The notes under the pieces: model-generated
What the model was told of the DNA's origin: nothing
What the model saw: the letters and a program-made list of their open reading frames with translations, nothing else
Databases searched by the model: none
Part shown: piece after piece, positions 58,003 to 64,000 of the stretch
Position numbering within the stretch: position 1 is the first letter of the stretch
Layout: every line of letters starts with the position of its first letter
NCBI GenBank assembly: GCA_019456145.1
Contig: VRUL01000019.1
Location: 1 to 64,000 of the forward strand
DNA length: 64,000 nt
Source: Planctomycetota bacterium
GTDB taxonomy: Bacteria > Planctomycetota > Phycisphaerae > Sedimentisphaerales > Anaerobacaceae
Reading direction: 5' to 3'
Translations under genes and position numbers: made by a program

Positions 58003-59103
58003 ATGAACTTAAGCCGAAGCGTATTTGTTTTCATTCTCATCATTCTTCCTCTTGCCAATATCTTTGCCAAAACAACTGAGCGTAAGAACAAAATCCCTGT
58101 CATTTATTGTACTGATCTTTTTCATCCTCATGTTGATCCTGATGATCATTTTGACATAGCCTGCTTGTATGCTATCAATGAGATTGAAATCAAAGGAATT
58201 ATTCTGGACCAGGGTGAAAATCAAAAAGAGAAACCTGGTTCCATTCCAATTTCACAACTGAATTACATCACAAGGAGAAACGTTCCCTATGCCATCGGAT
58301 TGGCAAATAAACTTAAATCCAGCCACGATAATGGTCTCAAGCAGCTAAAAGAATATCAGCAAGGTGTGGAGTTAATTCTTACTACCTTAAGAACTTCCAA
58401 AGAGCCGGTGACGATTATCACTGTGGGAAGTCTCAGAGACGTTGCAGCCAGCTACAACAGATCTCCTGATCTGTTGAGAACCAAAATCAATAAACTGTTC
58501 ATATTCATTGGAGAAGCATCTCTAAAGGGGCATGTGGAATACAATGTTGGTTTAGACAAAAATGCCTATATTCGAATAATGAATTCAGGATTGCCCATTT
58601 ACTGGGTTCCCTGCTTTGACGGAGGGCGCTGGCATAACAACGGCAGAGCTTCGTATTGGAGAGCGTCCCATAAAGACCTGTTAAAGAATGTCTCAAATGG
58701 AGTTATGAACTACTTCGTTTATGCATTGCTCCGAAAGAATCAGGAGAATCCGGTTCAGTATCTAAGCCGCAAGAGCAACAGGGAAGACAGGGAAAAGGTC
58801 CTGGGTATGAATCGTAACCTGTGGTGTACAGCGGTGTTTGCTTATGCGGCTGGACGACGATTTGTTAGCCAGGGAAACAGGGTGATTTCCATTCCTGGCA
58901 ATGCTGCCTACAACAATAAACAGAAAGTCATACCCTTTACTTTCAATGAGGTTTCAGCCTTTGTTGATGAGCATGGAAATGTTCTTTATGAGCATACGAG
59001 CAGAGCCAGAAAAATCAATCGATTCCAAGTGATTGATAAAGAAACCTATTCAGCAGTGATGACTTCAATTACGGCTCAACTTTTATTTGAGCTTGATCAT
59101 TAG
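58003..59103 (+). CDS. Exported nucleoside-hydrolase-like protein
   Basis: The 366-residue protein starts after AGAGAGG and has a cleavable signal peptide (VFVFILIILPLANIFAK). The mature part resembles inosine/uridine-preferring nucleoside hydrolases. VDPDDHFDIACLYAIN stands where the Ca-binding DTDPGxDDxxA motif is expected, with VTIITVGSLRDVA and FIFIGEA further on. One acidic ligand differs, so catalysis is uncertain. Relatives in planctomycetes are often secreted. Base composition is more AT-rich than the galE region, which may mean foreign origin. Confidence 0.65.
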   Translation: MNLSRSVFVFILIILPLANIFAKTTERKNKIPVIYCTDLFHPHVDPDDHFDIACLYAINEIEIKGIILDQGENQKEKPGSIPISQLNYITRRNVPYAIGLANKLKSSHDNGLKQLKEYQQGVELILTTLRTSKEPVTIITVGSLRDVAASYNRSPDLLRTKINKLFIFIGEASLKGHVEYNVGLDKNAYIRIMNSGLPIYWVPCFDGGRWHNNGRASYWRASHKDLLKNVSNGVMNYFVYALLRKNQENPVQYLSRKSNREDREKVLGMNRNLWCTAVFAYAAGRRFVSQGNRVISIPGNAAYNNKQKVIPFTFNEVSAFVDEHGNVLYEHTSRARKINRFQVIDKETYSAVMTSITAQLLFELDH

Positions 59104-59256
59104 ACAAAAGTCCCGATAATGAAATCGACGTATGCACAAATTCGACGCCCATAATGTGGCTGATTTAGTCAAACGCGCTATTATTATGGATATCACCAAA
59201 CCTATTCCAATTATAGAGTATTCAAGTTTGTACTTCCTTCTATTATACATTTCCCT

Positions 59257-59346
59257 CTCTCCTGTACGGCAGACATTAAATACTTAGCAAAGGGTGATGT
59301 TCTCTCCTGTACGGCGGACGTTAAATACTTAGCAAAGGGTGATGTA
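59257..59346. repeat. Tandem duplication of a 45-base unit
   Basis: Two adjacent copies (59257-59301 and 59302-59346) of the unit starting CTCTCCTGTACGGC and ending AAAGGGTGATGT differ at three positions. It is a recent local duplication in a gene-free gap. Confidence 0.85.
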
Positions 59347-59782
59347 GCAGAGTATTGAAAGAACTAACAAACGCCCTTTACCAACGTCATCTGAAAACAA
59401 CATTTTGTAATATAAAGCAATCATCATCTTCCCCTTTTTTTGTTTTCTTTTTGCCATCTTCATTAATAAATAGAGCAACCTGCGTGCCAGATTATCATGT
59501 CGGACCGCAAAGAAGTTGTAAGCTTATGGAGTTAAGGCGGTTGCGCTGTGAAAGCTTTTTGGGGGATGCATTTGGGATATCTCATCCGCAAATGTTTAAC
59601 AAAACATTAAGAAACCGGCTGGATGGGATTATAGGGCCTTGATCAGGACCTACTGTAAGTTCTTGTCTATTAAGATGTTATAGGCAGATTTGCAGTGGCC
59701 GAAAAAACTGTGGTGTCTCATTTGCTCTAAATGAGACATCAGTTGTGATCTGAAACACTTTAAGCCGACATTTCCCATTTAA

Positions 59783-60022
59783 ACCTCAAAAACATACTTT
59801 TCTCCGTACGACATCAATAACCTTGCCAAAATCACCCTCGGTCATAGCGAAGTAGATGAGCCGTTTCTGATCTTCTGTTTCCCGTCAGCAGAACAAGCAC
59901 TGGTATTGAGAAAATTGACAGGGATAAATGAAGACTACTACGGCTTGCGAGAAGATAATCGTGGAAAAACGAAAACAGTTGAAAGCAAAAACAATTCTTG
60001 TAAGAAAAAGAATAAACAGTAA
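59783..60022 (+). pseudogene. Unidentified gene remnant
   Basis: An open + strand stretch of 79 codons, without a start codon, reads as normal protein (YDINNLAKITLGHSEVDE, LRKLTGINEDYYGLRED) and ends in a basic tail. It begins right after a TAA. No family is recognised. I take it as the 3' end of a lost gene. Confidence 0.35.
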
Positions 60023-60137
60023 AATCATTGAAACAGGAGCGGAAATCGTCTCCTAATTCAAAGGCTATTTTGCCTCATTTTTACCCAAGACCTACACTCA
60101 ATTGGTGAGGATAACAGTAGTTTAAGGGAGACCTATA

Positions 60138-61415
60138 ATGTCAAACGAAACAGCTTTTAACATGGCATCGTCTAATATTCGTTATGGCCCCGGAGCCACA
60201 CAGGAAATTGGTATGGATCTGGTTGATATAGGAGTTGAACACGTAATGGTAGTAACCGATCCAAATCTGGCCAAGTTGGATTTTGTCTATGCTGCGCTGG
60301 AGGTTCTTGATAAGCAAAATATCCGTTACACATTGTTTGATAAGGTTCGTGTAGAGCCGACAGATACATCTTTAACCGAAGCGATTGATTTCGCTGCGGC
60401 TCAATCATTCGATGCCTTTGTTGCCATAGGTGGCGGCTCGACGATAGACACCGCCAAGGCGGCTAACCTTTACAGCACGTATCCTGCTGATTTTTTGGAT
60501 TATGTCAATGCACCTATAGGAAAGGCCAAACCGATTCCAGGCCCACTTAAGCCTTTGTTTGCCATCCCAACCACGGCCGGCACGGGAAGTGAAACGACAG
60601 GGGTCATAATTTTCGATCTGGTAGAGATGCGCGCCAAGACCGGTATTGCCAACCTGCAACTCAAACCTACAATTGGTATCCTCGATCCTGACAATACCAA
60701 AACTCTTCCGCCACAGGTTACTGCATCAACCGGGCTGGATGTGCTCACCCATGCAATCGAGTCATATACTGCTATTCCATACGATCAAAGGCTTAAACCG
60801 CAGCGGCCTATATTACGCCCGGCGTATCAGGGTTCAAACCCGATTAGCGACATCTGGTCTCTGGAGGCATTGAGGTTAATGTCGAAGTTTTTACTTCGGG
60901 CGTTTAAAGATCCCGAAGATCTCGAGGCACGTGGTATGATGCTGCTTGCAGCAACTTATGGAGGCATAGGCTTTGGAAATGCGGGTCTTCACCTGGCGCA
61001 TGGTATGTCATATCCTGTTTCAGGAATGGTTCGTGATTACAAACCCCAGGGATATAATGTTGACCATCCTATTGTCCCGCATGGTATGGCGGTAGTACTA
61101 AACGCCCCGGCTGTTTTTCGTTTCACTGCGTCTGCGTGTCCTGAGCGGCACTTGAGAACTGCTGAGGCATTAGGCGTTGATATAAGCAAGGCATCCCTGG
61201 AAGACGCAGGCAAAATAGTTTCAGATTGTATAATTGATTTTATGCAAAAGCTGGGTATTCCCAATGGTCTCTCGGCAATTGGATACACAACCGAAGATAT
61301 CCCTGCACTGGTACAGGGAACGCTGCCGCAGCATCGTGTGACAAAGCTGTCTCCACGGCCGGCTGGTGAACAACAATTAAGCAAACTTTTCGAAGACGCA
61401 ATGACCTATTGGTAA
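60138..61415 (+). CDS. Iron-containing alcohol dehydrogenase, ADHFE1/hydroxyacid-oxoacid transhydrogenase type
   Basis: The 425-residue enzyme of the Fe-ADH superfamily begins after GGGAG. It has the NAD-binding GGGSTIDTAKAA (near residue 100), PTTAGTGSETTG, and the metal-binding block with DVLTHAIESY, HLAHGMSYPVSG and PHGMAV supplying Asp/His ligands. By eye it is closest to ADHFE1, which oxidises 4-hydroxybutyrate while reducing 2-oxoglutarate, rather than to AdhB or FucO. The insert with RLKPQRPILRPAYQGSNP is typical of that group. The gene stands alone between non-coding stretches. Confidence 0.85.
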   Translation: MSNETAFNMASSNIRYGPGATQEIGMDLVDIGVEHVMVVTDPNLAKLDFVYAALEVLDKQNIRYTLFDKVRVEPTDTSLTEAIDFAAAQSFDAFVAIGGGSTIDTAKAANLYSTYPADFLDYVNAPIGKAKPIPGPLKPLFAIPTTAGTGSETTGVIIFDLVEMRAKTGIANLQLKPTIGILDPDNTKTLPPQVTASTGLDVLTHAIESYTAIPYDQRLKPQRPILRPAYQGSNPISDIWSLEALRLMSKFLLRAFKDPEDLEARGMMLLAATYGGIGFGNAGLHLAHGMSYPVSGMVRDYKPQGYNVDHPIVPHGMAVVLNAPAVFRFTASACPERHLRTAEALGVDISKASLEDAGKIVSDCIIDFMQKLGIPNGLSAIGYTTEDIPALVQGTLPQHRVTKLSPRPAGEQQLSKLFEDAMTYW

Positions 61416-61469
61416 GTCAGCATTAATGTTAATGTTCTTCGATATATTCCTGGTCCAGGAGACCAGACA

Positions 61470-61628
61470 ATGGATGAGTATAGCAAAATGACAGTTGGGT
61501 TTGTGGCTCAAACCTATAAGAAACGAGACAATAAGTTTATTTGCACAGAACAGACTTTTACTGCTTCGGACCAAGTCGATAGGGAAAAACTGTATTTGTT
61601 TACGCTAAGGACTTACTCCCTTTCTTGA
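61470..61628 (+). CDS. Small ORF overlapping the peroxiredoxin gene end
   Basis: A 52-codon + strand frame (MDEYSKMTVGFVAQTYKK, then FICTEQTFTASDQVDREK) looks protein-like in its middle but has no recognised family and no clear Shine-Dalgarno sequence. It overlaps the 3' end of the - strand gene at 61613 by 16 bases. It may be the remnant of a small gene. Confidence 0.25.
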   Translation: MDEYSKMTVGFVAQTYKKRDNKFICTEQTFTASDQVDREKLYLFTLRTYSLS

Positions 61629-62308
61629 CCCACTTTCACAACACTTAAAAGTATATCGGCCTCTAATCTGACTTTGTAATTCGGATTAACATATTCGAAC
61701 TTGATAATCCCGTCTGTTCCAATAACAAAGACCGCTGGTACAGGCAGAGAATAATGTTTTTCCCCTGAAGCATCAACCAAATCAATACCGTATCCATCAT
61801 ATTTCTTGATAGTTGCTTCATCAAGCTTGAACGCTATTCCGAAAGCTTTCGCTCCTGCCATATTACTGTCAGAAAGTAAAAGATAATTCATCTTAAGTTT
61901 GTCAATACTTTCAATAAGCTTTCCCGGCCTATCAGGACTTATGGCAATAATTTGGAAACCGGATTTTATTATCTCGGCCTCAATCTCCTGCAACTGACCT
62001 AAATGTTTATTGCAATATGGACACCATCCGCCTCGATAAAAAATCAACACCGTTGGCTTATTTCGTATTGCTTCATTTAGGTTAAATGACTTGCCATCGA
62101 CCGTTCGAAGCATCAATTCCGGTACGTTGGCGCCAATCAATATTGGGCATATTTCTTCTGCCGAACGAGCTACTTTTTGGGTTTCTGTTTCCATAGCTTT
62201 GTCTTTTTTATCTTCACAACCTGCTCCCAAAGCAACTATTACTGCCGGCAATAATACAAACCCAAAAAGTTTCCTTACCCTTTCAATTCTATCTGATGTG
62301 CTTTGCAT
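61613..62308 (-). CDS. Peroxiredoxin/thioredoxin-like lipoprotein (AhpC/TSA family)
   Basis: The 231-residue protein has an N-terminal hydrophobic segment with lipobox LGAGC (near residue 31), then an AhpC/TSA thioredoxin fold: TVLIFYRGGWCPYCNKHLGQL with the peroxidatic-type Cys in a CxxC, IIAISPDRPGKL and PAVFVIGTDGIIKFEYV. It should act outside the cytoplasmic membrane, reducing peroxides or thiols. It lies 15 bases downstream of the SPFH gene on the same strand, so the two are probably co-transcribed. Confidence 0.85.
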   Translation of the reverse strand: MQSTSDRIERVRKLFGFVLLPAVIVALGAGCEDKKDKAMETETQKVARSAEEICPILIGANVPELMLRTVDGKSFNLNEAIRNKPTVLIFYRGGWCPYCNKHLGQLQEIEAEIIKSGFQIIAISPDRPGKLIESIDKLKMNYLLLSDSNMAGAKAFGIAFKLDEATIKKYDGYGIDLVDASGEKHYSLPVPAVFVIGTDGIIKFEYVNPNYKVRLEADILLSVVKVGQERE

Positions 62309-62323
62309 AAGTTAATCTCCTTT

Positions 62324-63142
62324 TCATTTTTGCTTCTTTATAGGAAGCTCACCAATCAGCAATGTCGGAGAAATTCCTTTTTCAGTCATAATGATCTTGC
62401 TGTTGTCTTTGAGGGAGTTTTCAGTTATCTCAAGTTGTTTCAGCTCTTTGGCATTTCCCTTAAAGTATTTTTCGGCGGCTTGGTTGACTAACTGGATTGC
62501 TTTGGCTCTTCCCTCTGCGACCTTTATTATAGCTTCCTTTTCTCCTTCAGCAAGTTGAATGGCAGCGAGTTTTTCCTGTTCAGCCGCTTCATATCTTCCC
62601 GTTGCCAGAAGTTTCATTGACCGGCGTTCCTGCTCGGCGGTTTTTTGCTTGTGCATAGCGACTTTTATGTCATTAGGCGGGTCTATAAGTTTTATTTCCA
62701 CCTTGCAGACCTTCAGGCCCCACTCGTTGGTCAACTCATCCAGAACTTTTTGCAGATTTGCAGAAATCCTGTCTCTTGCAATCAGGCTTTCGTCCAGTGT
62801 TAATTCGCCAAATTCCTGTCGGAGATTTGTCCTGGCCAATTCCATTACCGCGTTCTTCCAATTATCGATGTTGTAGAAAGTCTTCTGGATATCCTCCGCT
62901 TCTAACCCAGGGCGAACCCAAATGAGACCATCAACCTGAATTTCGACATTATCCTTGGTAATGACCGGCTGAGGTTCAATATCCATCGTGTGCTCTCGTA
63001 TATCACGAATGCGTGTTAACTCAACAATAGGTATCTGGAAGTGTAGGCCGGGTCCAACAAAGCGTTTGTATTTCCCGAAGAACTCAACGATTCCTCTCTC
63101 GAACTGCTTGACAACATAAATAAGCCCAATTACTCTTCTCAT
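62324..63142 (-). CDS. SPFH/Band 7 domain protein (stomatin/prohibitin-like)
   Basis: The 272-residue protein contains an SPFH domain (GIVEFFGKYKRFVGPGLHFQIP, TKDNVEIQVDGLIWVRP, LRQEFGELTLDESL) followed by a charged coiled-coil (HKQKTAEQERRSMKLLATGRYEAAEQEKLAA, too long for one motif but clearly helical). Such proteins scaffold membrane microdomains and protease complexes. I start at 63142, preceded by GGAGAAG. A start at 63232 adds 30 residues without family support. A membrane-anchoring segment is only weakly hydrophobic (MRRVIGLIYVV). Confidence 0.85.
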   Translation of the reverse strand: MRRVIGLIYVVKQFERGIVEFFGKYKRFVGPGLHFQIPIVELTRIRDIREHTMDIEPQPVITKDNVEIQVDGLIWVRPGLEAEDIQKTFYNIDNWKNAVMELARTNLRQEFGELTLDESLIARDRISANLQKVLDELTNEWGLKVCKVEIKLIDPPNDIKVAMHKQKTAEQERRSMKLLATGRYEAAEQEKLAAIQLAEGEKEAIIKVAEGRAKAIQLVNQAAEKYFKGNAKELKQLEITENSLKDNSKIIMTEKGISPTLLIGELPIKKQK

Positions 63143-63483
63143 GGTTTCTTCTCCGGTTACCTTAACCTGAATTTCCCATATACCTGATCTGACAGCCCAC
63201 AGGCAGAAACTCCTATCGAAACTCCCAACCACTCTACCATAGATTGTGACGTTGTCAAGCAGACCCCTGCTCCCTATCCTATTTAGATTCTAATAAGGAA
63301 AAATAAGAATCAGTCCCACGGGTCTTCTCCTCAATAGTTTTTTATTTATATCTAATCCTGGACAATTGTGAGGGGTGTATTGTCCTTGCTCCTATTGGCA
63401 AGTAGTGATATCTTGCTGAGTGATATAGTATTTTGTGTTAGTCAAAGAAACTCCCAAACTTTGAAGGAAGAAGACGAGCAAGA
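63143..63483. other. Divergent intergenic region
   Basis: The 341 bases lie between the divergent SPFH and hydroxylase genes and should hold both promoters. I cannot point to a convincing -35/-10 pair, and I see no gene or structured RNA. Confidence 0.5.
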
Positions 63484-64000
63484 ATGAAGTATCTCACAGT
63501 AATAATATCTGTGTCATTTTTTGGGATGCTCTTCTTGATGGAGCAAATTGCTCCCCTCCGAAGTAGGAAACACCCGTTCCTTCAAAGGTTCTTGCTTAAC
63601 ATGGGCCTTACTGCTGTTGTGTTCCTTGTAGGTTCTGTGGCAGTGAAGAATGCTGCATTACGAACCTCGGAATGGACTGTGAGCCACAGTTTTGGATTAG
63701 GTTTGCTGATCCCCTTACCAGAATGGAGCCAAGTGGCTATAGGCCTCTTACTGATGGATTTGACCTTCTACTACTGGCATTGGGCTAACCACAGAATCCC
63801 TTTGCTATGGCGATTCCATAATGTACACCATCTTGATCCTGACATGGATGTTTCGACTTCGTTTCGTTTTCATTTTGTTGAGATTCTTTATTCTACTGCT
63901 TTCAGAGTTCTCCAGGTTTTTGTGCTGGGTATTACCCCGCTGACTTATGTTGTCTATGAGACAATCTTTGCATGCTGCACCATGTTCCATCACTCCAATG
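63484..64000 (+). CDS. Fatty acid hydroxylase/sterol desaturase-family protein (cut by window end)
   Basis: The frame opens at ATG 63484 after GGAAG and runs off the window after 172 codons. It has several membrane segments (TVIISVSFFGMLFLM, GLTAVVFLVGSVAV) and the di-iron histidine clusters of the FA-hydroxylase superfamily: HWANH, HNVHH and FHHSN. These integral membrane enzymes hydroxylate or desaturate lipids with O2; the substrate here is unknown. Without the C-terminal half, the subfamily cannot be set. Length to the window edge fits about two thirds of a typical member. Confidence 0.85.
   Translation, partial: MKYLTVIISVSFFGMLFLMEQIAPLRSRKHPFLQRFLLNMGLTAVVFLVGSVAVKNAALRTSEWTVSHSFGLGLLIPLPEWSQVAIGLLLMDLTFYYWHWANHRIPLLWRFHNVHHLDPDMDVSTSFRFHFVEILYSTAFRVLQVFVLGITPLTYVVYETIFACCTMFHHSN

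Larger units (their letters stand above)
59104..60137. other. Mostly gene-free region with tandem repeat and gene debris
   Basis: Between the nucleoside-hydrolase-like gene and the alcohol dehydrogenase I see only the 45-base tandem repeat at 59257-59346, the gene remnant at 59783-60022 and no RNA gene. A 95-codon frame at 59355-59642 shows no protein-like character. Confidence 0.5.

Noticed and set aside
59355-59642. 95-codon frame after the tandem repeat
   Set aside because: No family, no ribosome-binding site and composition like non-coding DNA.

Overview
The window looks like a bacterial chromosome of planctomycete type, most likely the Phycisphaerae/Sedimentisphaerales branch. That is inference from a lipoprotein with a formylglycine-generating-enzyme-like domain, a GH89 glycosidase remnant, a twin-arginine-exported beta-propeller, a beta-helix protein ending in a dockerin-like repeat (GDVNGDCRVNFLDF), and dispersed repeats whose translation reads NEPN/NPIKAN. 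No rRNA gene or species marker is present to confirm it.

Region 1 (1-4.6 kb, + strand) is accessory: the end of an IS630-type transposase, a 5'-truncated GH89 glycosidase pseudogene, a beta-propeller gene broken by one amber codon, and a lipoprotein that fuses an FGE/sulfatase-modifying-factor domain to a histone-deacetylase-like domain.

Region 2 (4.8-41.1 kb, all on the - strand) is one continuous translation/transcription super-cluster. In transcription order it reads tRNA-Thr, tuf, rpmG, tRNA-Trp, secE, nusG, rplK, rplA, rplJ, rplL, rpoB, rpoC, rpsL, rpsG, [terminator], fusA, then rpsJ-rplC-D-W-B-rpsS-rplV-rpsC-rplP-rpmC-rpsQ-rplN-X-E-rpsN-H-rplF-R-rpsE-rplO-secY-adk-map-infA-rpmJ-rpsM-K-D-rpoA-rplQ, a HIT protein, initiator tRNA-fMet and a strong intrinsic terminator. 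The rif, str, S10, spc and alpha operons therefore lie head to tail. rpmD (L30) is missing.

The main discovery is in the RNA polymerase genes. Both rpoB and rpoC carry a large in-frame insertion (roughly 195 and 235 residues) that ends in a GIY-YIG nuclease-like domain. The two inserts share a layout (PRFN, about 65 residues, G[IL]YFFR, GYIG), so one module appears to have entered both large subunits. No intein splicing motifs are visible. A second oddity is ribosomal protein L22, which carries an N-terminal XRE-like helix-turn-helix domain.

Region 3 (41.4-51.1 kb) holds a HEAT-repeat lipoprotein and a XerC/D recombinase on the - strand. On the + strand follow the Tat-exported propeller, the dockerin-type beta-helix protein, a lipoprotein, galE and a eukaryotic-type hexokinase; the last two suggest sugar activation.

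Region 4 (51.1-58 kb) is a patchwork: a TPR remnant, a small GGQ release-factor-like gene, three possible HEPN/DUF4145-like/DUF2971 genes separated by short direct repeats, rlmN flanked by two decayed copies of an RlmL-like methyltransferase tail, and dispersed repeats. Region 5 (58-64 kb) has a nucleoside-hydrolase-like exported protein, an ADHFE1-type iron alcohol dehydrogenase, a peroxiredoxin-like lipoprotein, an SPFH protein and the start of a fatty acid hydroxylase cut by the window edge.
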